Shown one piece after another: positions 26,293 to 35,430 of a stretch of 64,000 nt of DNA (the stretch's first letter is position 1; every line of letters starts with the position of its first letter). Origin of the DNA: SB15 sp964639245 (GTDB lineage Bacteria > Chloroflexota > Anaerolineae > Aggregatilineales > J027); assembly GCA_964639245.1 (NCBI GenBank), contig CAZXCU010000004.1, positions 299,735 through 363,734 of the forward strand, given 5' to 3'. The notes below the pieces were generated by a model. The model made no database searches. It was not told the origin of the DNA and worked only from the letters and a program-made list of their open reading frames with translations. The translations under genes and the position numbers were made by a program.

Positions 26293-28260
26293 ATGTGCGG
26301 AATTGCAGGGGTTGTAGACTTTAAAAATCAGCAGGCAGCACGGCATATCGCAACCATGACCGATACCATCCGGCATCGTGGGCCAGATGACGAAGGTTTT
26401 GCCCTGTTTCAAAAGGACACTTTTCAATCTGCACGCGGCAAGGATACCCCTTCCGAACTCCACCATCTACCTGACATTGCCACCCTCAAAAATTACCCTG
26501 CAATTGTCGCGTTAGCCCACCGCCGCCTCTCCATTTTAGATTTATCGCCTGCCGGACATGGCCCATTAGCCAGTGCCGATGAGCAAATCTGGATTACCTA
26601 CAATGGCGAAGTCTATAACTACCTCGAACTGCGGACTGAACTCGAAACCTTAGGCCATGCCTTCCAATCAGGGACGGATACTGAAGTCATTGTCGCCGCT
26701 TACCGCCAATGGGGAACTGCCTGCATGGAACGCTTTAACGGCATGTTTTCCTTCGGGTTGTGGGATAGAGCAAACAATCGGCTGTTCTGTGTGCGAGATC
26801 GATTTGGCGTAAAACCCTTTTATTATTACTTCAAAGATGGCTATTTTGCGTTTGCATCCGAAATCAAAGCGCTGGTTGCCAACCCCGAAATCCCCTCCTG
26901 TACGAACGACGAAAAAATCTACAATTATCTGGTCAACGGCGCGATTGTCTCCGACGAAAACACCTTTTTTCAGGACATCCAGCAACTGCCGGGCAGCCAC
27001 GCTTTAACGATAGAGGCCGATGGCACATTCAAGCTGTGGCGTTACTACGATTTTGACTATCAGACTCACTTTACTGGCAAAAATTATCCCGAACAGGTGG
27101 AAGCCTTCCGCGATTTATTGACTGATTCGATTCGGCTGCGTTTGCGAAGCGATGTTGCTGTTGGGACATCCTTAAGCGGCGGGTTGGACTCATCCAGTGT
27201 GGTTACGCTGGCAAATCATCTGTTGGAACACGAACAGGGCATTAATCGTGCCGTCATTGGCAACCAGCAGCGTGTTTTTTGCGCGGTTTACGATGGCGAA
27301 AAATTTGATGAAAAACAGTATATGGATGCGGTGATTGAGCAGACCGGAGCAGCGCCGCATTTTACCCGCCCCACCGCCCAAAAATTGTGGGAACAGTTGC
27401 CCCGTTTGCTCTGGCATCAAGACGAACCCTTTAATTCCACGGCTATTTTTGCCCAATATTGCGTGATGGAACTCACACGGCAAAACAACGTTACCGTGTT
27501 GTTAGATGGTCAGGGCGGGGATGAAGTTTTGGGCGGGTATCACTTTTACTATGGTTATTATCTTGCCAATGCGCTCAGGGCAGGCAAACTCAACCGTTTT
27601 ATCAGGGAATTGCAAGGGGCTAGGGAAATCGCCAACGCCCGATGGCTGCCTACATTGGCAATTACAGGTTATAACCTTGCGCCCAAGCCCCTGCAAAATC
27701 TGGGCTGGAAACTCGGCGGGGCAAACATGCAGTCCAATAAACCGATTGCCCCCGAACTGATTGCATCTGATTTTCGTGGGACATCGCAAATCAAACACAA
27801 TGCCTATCCAACCCTCGCGCAAAAACTCTATGATGATGTCTGGCACACCAATTTACCCGCCCTGCTGCGTTACGAAGACCGCAATTCGATGGCCTTTTCG
27901 ATTGAAGCGCGTGTGCCGTTTTTAGACTATCGTTTGGTGGAATTTGCCTTTTCAATGAGCGCGGATGCCCATATTCGGGATGGCTGGACAAAAATTGTCC
28001 TGCGCGATGCCATGAAAGGCAAACTTCCCGAAAAAATCCGCTTACGTCGTGACAAAGAAGGGTATACCACGCCCCAATCACGCTGGCTGACCGAACTCAC
28101 CCCGCAAATTAACACCATGTTCCGCGACAATGTGCGGGCAAAAAAGTACCTTTCGCCGCAAGCTATCCAAAAATTACAATCTCCCGATGCTCACCGTCTA
28201 AATGGGCTGTGGCGTTTGGTCAATCTGGAGGGGTGGCTGCGTGCCTTCAATCTCAACTAG
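26293..28260 (+). CDS. asnB: Asparagine synthase (glutamine-hydrolysing)
   Basis: 655 residues. The N-terminal glutaminase domain starts MCGIAGVV, so Cys2 is the nucleophile after Met removal; RHRGPDDEGF and YNGEVYNY follow. The synthase domain has the ATP pyrophosphatase loop SLSGGLDSSSVV near residue 295, DGQGGDEVLGGY near 402, and the late EARVPFLDYRLVEFA and KIRLRRDKEGYTTPQ segments. It makes asparagine from aspartate, ATP and glutamine; AsnB homologues in sugar clusters can also amidate glycan uronic acids, which is a reasonable alternative here next to uronic-acid genes. GGAG is about eight bases before the ATG. Confidence 0.92.
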   Translation: MCGIAGVVDFKNQQAARHIATMTDTIRHRGPDDEGFALFQKDTFQSARGKDTPSELHHLPDIATLKNYPAIVALAHRRLSILDLSPAGHGPLASADEQIWITYNGEVYNYLELRTELETLGHAFQSGTDTEVIVAAYRQWGTACMERFNGMFSFGLWDRANNRLFCVRDRFGVKPFYYYFKDGYFAFASEIKALVANPEIPSCTNDEKIYNYLVNGAIVSDENTFFQDIQQLPGSHALTIEADGTFKLWRYYDFDYQTHFTGKNYPEQVEAFRDLLTDSIRLRLRSDVAVGTSLSGGLDSSSVVTLANHLLEHEQGINRAVIGNQQRVFCAVYDGEKFDEKQYMDAVIEQTGAAPHFTRPTAQKLWEQLPRLLWHQDEPFNSTAIFAQYCVMELTRQNNVTVLLDGQGGDEVLGGYHFYYGYYLANALRAGKLNRFIRELQGAREIANARWLPTLAITGYNLAPKPLQNLGWKLGGANMQSNKPIAPELIASDFRGTSQIKHNAYPTLAQKLYDDVWHTNLPALLRYEDRNSMAFSIEARVPFLDYRLVEFAFSMSADAHIRDGWTKIVLRDAMKGKLPEKIRLRRDKEGYTTPQSRWLTELTPQINTMFRDNVRAKKYLSPQAIQKLQSPDAHRLNGLWRLVNLEGWLRAFNLN

Positions 28261-30244
28261 ATGGCTGTATCCGATATGTGTTTTGCTAGCGATACTTGTT
28301 TATTTTTTAACTGCCAGTATCGCTTACCCCCATCCCGATAGCAGTTATCTCAATGCCCGTTATGCACGAAATCTGGTCGAAGGGGAAGGTTTTGTCTATA
28401 ACCCCGACGAAAAAATCCTGCTCACTTGGTCGCCCCTCGTTGTGCTGACTCATGCAGCCATTTCACTCCCATCCGGCGAAGTCAACCATCCCCCCGAACT
28501 GCTGGTGTTTGTCCTGATGGGGATGGGAGTTACCGCCATGATTCGGATTTTTTCCCGTGCTGCGCTGCCCATTTATTGGGGTATTTGCGTCGCGCTGATA
28601 TGGCTGATTTTTTTAGCGGCAAATGGCGTTTTTGGCGGGGTCGATGTGTGGTTGGCGGTTTTTGCACTCCTTGCGCTGGATTTAGCCCAGTCAAAATATT
28701 GGCAACTTGCCGCGATTGTCACTGGATTAATGCTGCTGATTTCGCCTCTTGCGGTTTGTTTTGTGCTGCTTTTTGGAATCATTGCCCTCAGAGAAAACGC
28801 CCCTTATTGGCGGTGGGTTATGTGGCCCGCCTTGGTATGGTATGGATTCGCCTTCTGGTATTTCGGTGCAGATGGCTTGCGCGGCTTAACCCTCATTTCT
28901 ACTGCTGAAACCCCTATTTCCCCCCTTATTGGGATGATTTATGGGGGTGCGCTGCTCTTTTGGCTGTCTCGCAGTTTCAATTCGCAGTGGGCAGCCCTCA
29001 TCATTTTTGGAGCGTTTTATGGTGTTTGTGCGCTGATGGTTGAGCAACAGAGTTTTGCCTTGCTCAGTTTAGGCTGTGTCCTCGCAGCAGTCGCCACCCT
29101 GCAAACATACCCAACCAAAACTCTCCAGATTTCAACAGCTGTCATCGGAATTTTTTTATTCGGGTTGCTGTTTATCCAGCCAGATTCTCAATCATCCACC
29201 GACGAATTGGAGTCGATGGATGCTGAAAGTCTCGGCGGATGGGGCAGCAGTCAACAGGCATTTGCTTTTGCAGATTCCTATTATCAACTGGCAGGCCAAT
29301 CTAACCCCCATCTGAATGAATTGTCTCACTATGCACCCTTTCAAGATGTGTTGATTGCGACTGCGCCGGATATACTTTTACCTGAAAACGCTAATTTTAC
29401 CTTGCCCACTGACCCGCCAACTCAGCTTTTAAATTACACCCAAGATGGCAATATTTGGCGACGAAATTCAACAGTAGGGACATGGCAAGAACCCAAAACC
29501 GTTCATCTTGATTTTGGCCCGGATTTATTGCTGAAAAGTGTCACACAGGACAAATCCAAAGTTGAAGCGGGGAGTCTGCTTCGGTTGCGTTTGGATTGGG
29601 CAATTGAAGGCGACGATTATCCGTACTTGGACATCCTCTTTTTGTTTCAGGTGTTGAATCAGCAGCAAGCCGTTTTTGGCGCGATAGAGCAAACCTACCC
29701 CTATCAACGCTTTGAACGCTCCCAAATCACCACCTATCATGTTGTGCCAGTCAATGCCGACGCTCTCCCCGGTTGGTATGAGATTTTGCTGATTGTGAAT
29801 TACAACGGGGGGGATTTAGCCCGTTTGCCCATCGCCAATTTTAAAATTCCCGCGCCGACAGACATTGAATTTAACGAACCACCGATGGCTAATTTTAATC
29901 ATCAAGCCGAACTCATGCAGGCAGAAATTGAACAAAGCCCTGAAAATTTGCAGGTGAATCTCACATGGCGGGCGCAGGCCAAATTCGAGGCGGCGTACAT
30001 TGTTTTCGTGCATCTGACTCCGGCGGATGATATTCAACCGGTGTCTCAAGGCGATGCCCCCCCCGCTTATGGCACAACGCTTTGGGAAAAGGGGGAAGTG
30101 ATTCAAGATGCCCATGTGATTCCGCTTGAAAATGTTCCTGCGGGAGACTATGTGCTGCGGGTGGGCTTTTTTCATCCCGACTTAGGCCGTATTCCGACCG
30201 ACACTGGCGATTCGGTAATTGTTGGAACAGTCACTATTAAGTAA
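28241..30244 (+). CDS. Multi-membrane protein with two C-terminal beta-sandwich repeats
   Basis: 667 residues from the GTG at 28241, with a strong GGAGGGG about eight bases upstream; it overlaps the asnB end by 20 bases, so the genes are translationally coupled. About eleven hydrophobic helices occupy residues 5-310, and the first loop (YPHPDSSYLNARYARNLVEGEGFVYNP) resembles GT-C type transferases. The soluble C-terminus has two related modules of about 110 residues each (from about 29507 and 29887), the second matching the tail of the GT39-like protein (IVFVHL, LWEKGEVI, PAGDYVLRVGFF). Likely a cell-surface glycosyltransferase-like protein; catalytic residues are not certain. Confidence 0.65.
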   Translation: MPSISTRWLYPICVLLAILVYFLTASIAYPHPDSSYLNARYARNLVEGEGFVYNPDEKILLTWSPLVVLTHAAISLPSGEVNHPPELLVFVLMGMGVTAMIRIFSRAALPIYWGICVALIWLIFLAANGVFGGVDVWLAVFALLALDLAQSKYWQLAAIVTGLMLLISPLAVCFVLLFGIIALRENAPYWRWVMWPALVWYGFAFWYFGADGLRGLTLISTAETPISPLIGMIYGGALLFWLSRSFNSQWAALIIFGAFYGVCALMVEQQSFALLSLGCVLAAVATLQTYPTKTLQISTAVIGIFLFGLLFIQPDSQSSTDELESMDAESLGGWGSSQQAFAFADSYYQLAGQSNPHLNELSHYAPFQDVLIATAPDILLPENANFTLPTDPPTQLLNYTQDGNIWRRNSTVGTWQEPKTVHLDFGPDLLLKSVTQDKSKVEAGSLLRLRLDWAIEGDDYPYLDILFLFQVLNQQQAVFGAIEQTYPYQRFERSQITTYHVVPVNADALPGWYEILLIVNYNGGDLARLPIANFKIPAPTDIEFNEPPMANFNHQAELMQAEIEQSPENLQVNLTWRAQAKFEAAYIVFVHLTPADDIQPVSQGDAPPAYGTTLWEKGEVIQDAHVIPLENVPAGDYVLRVGFFHPDLGRIPTDTGDSVIVGTVTIK

Positions 30245-30298
30245 TTTTCAAGCAGGATACTTAATCCATTGATTCAAATAACCATGAAGGAAATAACT

Positions 30299-30979
30299 AT
30301 GCGACGCGGGTTCATTTTGCTCCTCCTCTTTTTAGCTGCCTGTGGCACAAAGACCTTGCGCGATGAAAAGGCCGTCCAAACTGGCGAAACCTTATATACC
30401 CTCGATTTTGAAAGCCCAGACCAATTTGAAATCGGGAATTTTACCGATACCGACAGCAACCGCCCTTTTGATGCCACACTGCAAATTGAAAATGGCGTTT
30501 ACCAGATTGCCTACCATGCCAGCAGTTCCGCCTATATCTGGGGACAGGGTGGTAATTCGGCACAAGCTGTAGATATTGCGGTAGACGTAAAACCCTTAAG
30601 CGACGATGAAAAACATTTTTACGGGGTGATGTGCCGTGTCGATGACAATGGCGCGGGGTATGTTTTTCTCATCAGCAGCGATGGGTACGGCGGAATTGCG
30701 ACCACCGATGGACAAAGTTTGTCGTTTATTGCCGATTGGCGCGAATCGAACGCGATTAAAAAAGGCGAAACCACCAACCAGCTTCGCGCTGTGTGTGTCG
30801 AGGATTATCTTGCCCTGTATGTGAATGATACCTTAGTCGCCGATGCCGAAGATAAAGAGTATGGCAATGAAGGACAGGTTGGCTTGGTAGCCGGAATTTT
30901 AACCGAAACCCGTGAACCTTCTACCATTACAGTGGAATTTGATAATCTGGTGGTGAGCCAAGCCAGTTTGTCTGAATAA
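30299..30979 (+). CDS. Lipoprotein with concanavalin-like/LamG-like domain
   Basis: 226 residues from the ATG at 30299, which has AAGGA seven bases upstream. The lipobox LLFLAAC at the N-terminus predicts a lipid-anchored protein with Cys near residue 15. The rest is a beta-jellyroll pattern (LDFESPDQFEIGNF, GVYQIAYHASSSAYIWG, FYGVMCRVDDNGAGYVFLIS, EGQVGLVAGI, VEFDNLVVSQ) typical of DUF1080 or LamG-like glycan-binding modules. No catalytic residue pattern is visible. It may bind cell-surface or external glycans. It follows the membrane gene by about 50 bases and is probably co-transcribed. Confidence 0.7.
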   Translation: MRRGFILLLLFLAACGTKTLRDEKAVQTGETLYTLDFESPDQFEIGNFTDTDSNRPFDATLQIENGVYQIAYHASSSAYIWGQGGNSAQAVDIAVDVKPLSDDEKHFYGVMCRVDDNGAGYVFLISSDGYGGIATTDGQSLSFIADWRESNAIKKGETTNQLRAVCVEDYLALYVNDTLVADAEDKEYGNEGQVGLVAGILTETREPSTITVEFDNLVVSQASLSE

Positions 30980-31055
30980 GCCTTACCGTGAAATTTCGCC
31001 TAATTTTTCCTCTGGCAATACAATTGAACTTTGTCTAATGAAGGGAGAGTTCGTT

Positions 31056-32975
31056 TTGAAGAAAAATCATATCCTTCGTCTGTTTTTGCTAGTGGTGCTG
31101 ATATTTTCGGCGAGCGTCGTGTTTGCCCAAGAATTACCAGATACTGACGGTGATTTTATTCCCGATCAATTTGATGGCTGCCCGAATGAATCAGGGTTAC
31201 AAGAGAATTATGGGTGTCCCGCAGGGGTCACAGCGCCAGATTCTGATGGGGACACACTCCCGGATGTGGTGGACACATGCCCTGAACTTGCAGGCTCCCT
31301 CGATTTTGGTGGCTGTCTTGACAGTGATGGAGATAGACAACCCGACCCCTTCGATTCTTGCCCACAAGAACTCGGCCTTTCTCAAAATTTTGGCTGTCCT
31401 TTAGGGGTCGTTTCTGACCGTGACGGAGACGGTGTAGCTGACCGCGACGATATTTGTACAGATATTGTCGGTGAAGCCGCTTTAGCAGGGTGTTCGCAAA
31501 ATGAAGTCACTGACAATGATGGTGATGGTGTCGCCGATATTGTGGATGCCTGTTTTAATGAAGCAGGCAGCGCAGAAAATGGCGGCTGTCCTGATGGTAC
31601 TGCACCTGATTGGGATTTTGACGGGGTAGCCAATGCGGACGATGCCTGCCCGCGTCAATCGGGAACCCCTGAAAATAATGGCTGTTTCGCTGACGCTGAC
31701 CAAGATTTGCTGGATGACCGCTTTGATGCCTGCCCTGACCAACCCGGCGACAGCATGAATCAAGGGTGTCCGGCGGGGGTTGCCCCACCCGATTCAGATG
31801 GCGATATTGTGCCGGATATTTATGACCGTTGCCCCGACCGGGCAGGCGTGAATGGTATGGATTGCCCGGACAGTGACGGTGATAATCTTTCTGATGTCGA
31901 TGATGTCTGTCCCCAAGAAGCCGGCGACCCTGTACTGAGTGGATGTGTTCCGGTTTTTGAAATTACCTTGCCCACCAGCCGTGCGCCGATTACCACTGCC
32001 AACGCTGCCAGCCTCACTGAATTTGGACAAATGGTCACGGGGGTTTCTCAAATCACGGTTGCCTCCACAGGTCTTTTGGCAATACAGACCTATAACGCAG
32101 GCTTGCAACTCTACGATTTAAATGCAGCAACGCTGACACCAAGAATGCTTGAATCGCTTGGCAGCAGTCGCATTGCCTTGAGCAGTAATGGCACAATTTT
32201 AATTGATACGCCGTATGATATGGCAAATAACGTGCCTGCGATTCAAATTTGGGACACCGCCTCATCCACCGGATTGAATTACGTTCAACTCAACAATGAG
32301 TTAATTCTTTCGCAAGTCACAGTTACCCCGGATGGGAGCAAATTTGCCACGGCGCATAGCCCGATTGATATGTTTGCGGAAACTGACCCGAACGCAACGC
32401 ATACGATTCGGCTGTGGGATACCGCCAGCGCATCGGATGTGGCAACGTTGCCCTTTGATGTGAATATTTACCAGATTGCTTATCATCCCGATGGCAACCG
32501 TCTGGTGGTTAGCACGCGCAATGGCACCAGCGTTTGGGATACCAGCACCCAGCAACAACTAGGGACAATGGATGCAGTGGCCTTTGCCTTCGACAGCACC
32601 ATTGCATTTTCGCCAGACGGTGGACGGGTAGCGATTGGGGAACAGGATGGCACCGTCAGCGTTTGGGATATGAACAGCTATGCTCAGCTTTACGAAGTGC
32701 AGCCTTTACAACCCGGTGATTTTGGTGTTTCAGTTTCCTCAGTCGCCTTTAGCCCGGACGGAAGCCTGCTGGCAGTCGGGGGTGGGCCTTTTGCCGATGG
32801 ATTCATTGAAAATCCGGCCTTCCAGATTGTGCTGCTGGATGCGAGTAACGGAACAGCCGTTGCCAGCGTGAACGGTTCAACCCGTTCATCCTCGTTCTTG
32901 AACTTTAGCCCCGATGGAACGATGCTCATTTTTGCGGGCATGAATACTGTTGAATTCTGGGGAGTGCCGCAGTAA
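31056..32975 (+). CDS. Exported thrombospondin type 3 repeat plus WD40 propeller protein
   Basis: 639 residues from the TTG at 31056, preceded by GGGAGAG at seven bases; an ATG at 31038 in the same frame has no ribosome binding site. A signal peptide (RLFLLVVLIFSASVVFA) is followed by nine tandem calcium-binding repeats of 27-33 residues with the pattern DxDGDxxxDxxDxCP and a second cysteine (residues about 25-300). The C-terminal half is a WD40-type propeller (AFSPDGGRVAIGEQDGTVSVWD, AFSPDGSLLAVGGG). Such repeats bind calcium and stiffen surface proteins. Two hairpins follow the stop. The combination suggests a cell-surface scaffold; its ligand is unknown. Confidence 0.85.
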   Translation: MKKNHILRLFLLVVLIFSASVVFAQELPDTDGDFIPDQFDGCPNESGLQENYGCPAGVTAPDSDGDTLPDVVDTCPELAGSLDFGGCLDSDGDRQPDPFDSCPQELGLSQNFGCPLGVVSDRDGDGVADRDDICTDIVGEAALAGCSQNEVTDNDGDGVADIVDACFNEAGSAENGGCPDGTAPDWDFDGVANADDACPRQSGTPENNGCFADADQDLLDDRFDACPDQPGDSMNQGCPAGVAPPDSDGDIVPDIYDRCPDRAGVNGMDCPDSDGDNLSDVDDVCPQEAGDPVLSGCVPVFEITLPTSRAPITTANAASLTEFGQMVTGVSQITVASTGLLAIQTYNAGLQLYDLNAATLTPRMLESLGSSRIALSSNGTILIDTPYDMANNVPAIQIWDTASSTGLNYVQLNNELILSQVTVTPDGSKFATAHSPIDMFAETDPNATHTIRLWDTASASDVATLPFDVNIYQIAYHPDGNRLVVSTRNGTSVWDTSTQQQLGTMDAVAFAFDSTIAFSPDGGRVAIGEQDGTVSVWDMNSYAQLYEVQPLQPGDFGVSVSSVAFSPDGSLLAVGGGPFADGFIENPAFQIVLLDASNGTAVASVNGSTRSSSFLNFSPDGTMLIFAGMNTVEFWGVPQ

Positions 32976-33005
32976 AAACAGGAACACTCCCTGTTTCTTA
33001 AACCG

Positions 33006-33033
33006 AAAGCACCAGTTAAAAAGCTGGTGCTTT
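33006..33033. terminator. Intrinsic terminator between convergent genes
   Basis: AAAGCACCAG pairs with CTGGTGCTTT around an A-rich loop and is followed by a T-run, ending transcription of the TSP3/WD40 gene. A smaller hairpin (AAACAGG/CCTGTTT) lies just before it at about 32977-32998. Confidence 0.85.
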
Positions 33034-33040
33034 TTGCGGA

Positions 33041-34237
33041 TTATGCTTTTTTATATCGGTCACACTCTAGGCGCAAATTGGCGGGAAACACCATGCCCCT
33101 TGCCAATTCGCCTACGCCGTCAAACAGGGGACGGTTAAGGCTCTGGTCATATGTCCACACCACAAAATGAATATGTGCGCCTGTCGTATAACCAGAAATT
33201 CCCACCAAACCGAGGATGTCTCCGGCCTTCACCCTGCCAATCTCAATCCACTCAAACGGGGGCAAAGAGTCGGCTCGCCAGAAATCCAGTGTTTCCAAGT
33301 GTAAATGCCCGTATTCGGTGGAAGTCACCCCATCCGCCATCACCACCCGCGCCGCCAGTCCTAAATCAAGCAGCGCATCAAGTTCGCCAAATTGTTTGAG
33401 GTAGAGTGTGCCATCGTGGGCGGCACGCACAGGCAGTCCTTCCGCCAACCCCACCCCTTCGGCAGAGGTAAAATCCAGCGCATAGCGATTTTGTTGGGTG
33501 CTAAAGTGGTATCCCCACGAGACCAGCCAATCATGCGAACAATCGAAGGGCAGCCACAAACGCGCTGCGCTCATCGGTGCGCCGGGTAGGGGTAAATTGA
33601 CTGGAACATCCGGCAGCATCCCGCGCAAAATCGCTGGTAAATCGGCTGCCCGCGCCCATCCTAAAAACTGAAAGGTGGCGGGATGGCCTAAATTTTGTCC
33701 AGCAAAACGGGCTTCATAACGTGGAAGGTGGGCAGCAGAGATGAAAGTCGTGTTGTCTGGCAAAACAAGGGTATGTCGCCCTTCGGCGCTAATCAGAGTG
33801 GTGACATCCAATTTTTGATGATTTATCGGCAAACGCCATGAGAAATTTTCCAGCATCCCCAACCCGAAAACCTGTGCGGGGTTGTCTATGGATTGGGCAA
33901 AAACCTGCACCGTATCAAAATAAATGAGGTAATCGCCAGCTAGAGGGGCAACCTCTCCCGGTGTATCGGCAATATAAGCATGGTGGGGGGAGAGAAATAA
34001 CATCCCCAGCAGGGTAGCAGGGAGGTCAAAATCTAAGCGGAGATTTTCACCCCTCAACCCGATTTCTAGGCGAGTAGCCTGTGGAACACTATCATAACCT
34101 ACGACGAGGGTAAGCATATCCGAAAGTTCAAATTCACCGTGGACATCGGGTGCAAGGATAAATTCATCCCTTTGTGCTGAGGTGTGCGGCGACAAAGAGG
34201 CAAAAACCAGCAGGAAAAGAAAAAGAGCGCGACTCAT
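33041..34237 (-). CDS. Exported M23-family (LytM-like) peptidase-domain protein
   Basis: 398 residues with a signal peptide (LFLFLLVFASLSPHTSAQ). The N-terminal 230 residues are beta-rich and unassigned. The C-terminal domain has RYALDF, a flat propeller-like series (GLPVRAAHDGTLYLKQ), YGHLHLE and GAHIHFVVW, the LytM/M23 pattern. The HxH ligand pair (HIH) is present but the first ligand of HxxxD is Arg in RYALD, so zinc binding and glycyl-peptide cleavage are uncertain. It overlaps the next lipoprotein gene by four bases (ATGA). Possible roles are cell-wall hydrolysis or a regulatory pseudoenzyme. Confidence 0.75.
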   Translation of the reverse strand: MSRALFLFLLVFASLSPHTSAQRDEFILAPDVHGEFELSDMLTLVVGYDSVPQATRLEIGLRGENLRLDFDLPATLLGMLFLSPHHAYIADTPGEVAPLAGDYLIYFDTVQVFAQSIDNPAQVFGLGMLENFSWRLPINHQKLDVTTLISAEGRHTLVLPDNTTFISAAHLPRYEARFAGQNLGHPATFQFLGWARAADLPAILRGMLPDVPVNLPLPGAPMSAARLWLPFDCSHDWLVSWGYHFSTQQNRYALDFTSAEGVGLAEGLPVRAAHDGTLYLKQFGELDALLDLGLAARVVMADGVTSTEYGHLHLETLDFWRADSLPPFEWIEIGRVKAGDILGLVGISGYTTGAHIHFVVWTYDQSLNRPLFDGVGELARGMVFPANLRLECDRYKKA

Positions 34238-35430
34238 CCCGTCACGCCCTGCACCAGAATTTTATATTTAAAGGCATTACCGCCCACGTCATCAAACGTG
34301 ACTTCAAAATTGGTTGCTTCGCCGGGCAAAAGCTGGTCTTGGTTGATGAAGGTATCCTGTGTAGCCACGACTGAGCCTTCTTCATTCACAATCGCTACAA
34401 TCACCCGGACTGCCGTAGCAAGTTGGCTGTTGTTATTTTGAATCAGCCCACTGACTGTCAAAAAGCCATTCTGGTTATAAAAAGCACGGTCTTCACCGAT
34501 GAGAAAATTTTCGTTCCCATAGAAAGTTTGCAGCGAAAAATCGGCTGCCCGTGCTGCCCCTTCAATATCATAGCGTACCGCAATGCTGGGTCGTCCGGTG
34601 TCAAACCGAATACGAAATGGGGCGGATTGCTGCGGGGCAAGCACCTCGTAGGCTAAAATCGTGGAACGTTCCGCCAGCACTTCCCCGTTAGTATCGTATA
34701 AATACGCTGTTAAACGAATAGCTTCCAGTGGCACTTCAGCTAAGTTGGTGACTTCGCCCGTAATATTGAAGCCCCCGTTGGTATCTTCCCAATGGAGGTA
34801 ATTTTGAAACCCCAATACGCCAGAAGCAGAAGTCACCCCAATCGGATTCACCTTCCCGATTTCAAGCGGGATGTTGGTATTAAGTTGGAAGGTGTTGACG
34901 GCGGCGAGCAACGTTTGTAATACATTCCCATCGGCGGCGGTAACATCGGCTTCGAGCGCAGAAAAATAACTGCCATTGCCCTGCAAAAAAATATTGAAGG
35001 CACGAATCCCGATGGTCGGGTAGAGGCGCAAGCCCTGTAAACGCACACTACCATCCGCCATTGCCACAGGTGGACTGGTTTCTGTCCATGTTCCCGCCGC
35101 TTGCGTTTGATAGGTTTGGACGGATTGGGCAAAGGCATCAGCAGTGAGGGGTGCGCCTGTGTTGACCACGGCAAGGGTCAAACGCACAATCCGTTCATTA
35201 TTTTCGACGGAGGTAAACTGCACCCGTACCCCGTCCTCATACGGCAATTGGTCAGGAATCCACTGCGGGGGAACACGAATACTAAACAATCCGGTGGGGT
35301 AAGCATAGGTTTGAAAACCTGCATCCAACGGGGCGCGGGTTGCCACGACAATCAAAGGCGGTGTCCCCGTATTCTCCTGACAGGCCACGAGTAAAAACAT
35401 ACTGCACAGAAAAAACAGCCAGCGTTTCAT
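34234..35430 (-). CDS. Lipoprotein with two FxLYD-type beta domains
   Basis: 398 residues. The lipobox FLLVAC gives an N-terminal lipid anchor. Residues 40-190 form a domain with a PsbP-like opening (YPTGLFSIRVPPQW). Two Ig-like FxLYD modules follow: FNITGEVTNLAEVPLEAIRLTAYLYDTNGEVL and LTVSGLIQNNNSQLATAVRVIVAIVNEEGSVV. These modules are common in exported proteins of this group and have no known enzyme activity. The gene is coupled by four-base overlaps on both sides within a three-gene operon of exported proteins. Confidence 0.75.
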   Translation of the reverse strand: MKRWLFFLCSMFLLVACQENTGTPPLIVVATRAPLDAGFQTYAYPTGLFSIRVPPQWIPDQLPYEDGVRVQFTSVENNERIVRLTLAVVNTGAPLTADAFAQSVQTYQTQAAGTWTETSPPVAMADGSVRLQGLRLYPTIGIRAFNIFLQGNGSYFSALEADVTAADGNVLQTLLAAVNTFQLNTNIPLEIGKVNPIGVTSASGVLGFQNYLHWEDTNGGFNITGEVTNLAEVPLEAIRLTAYLYDTNGEVLAERSTILAYEVLAPQQSAPFRIRFDTGRPSIAVRYDIEGAARAADFSLQTFYGNENFLIGEDRAFYNQNGFLTVSGLIQNNNSQLATAVRVIVAIVNEEGSVVATQDTFINQDQLLPGEATNFEVTFDDVGGNAFKYKILVQGVTG

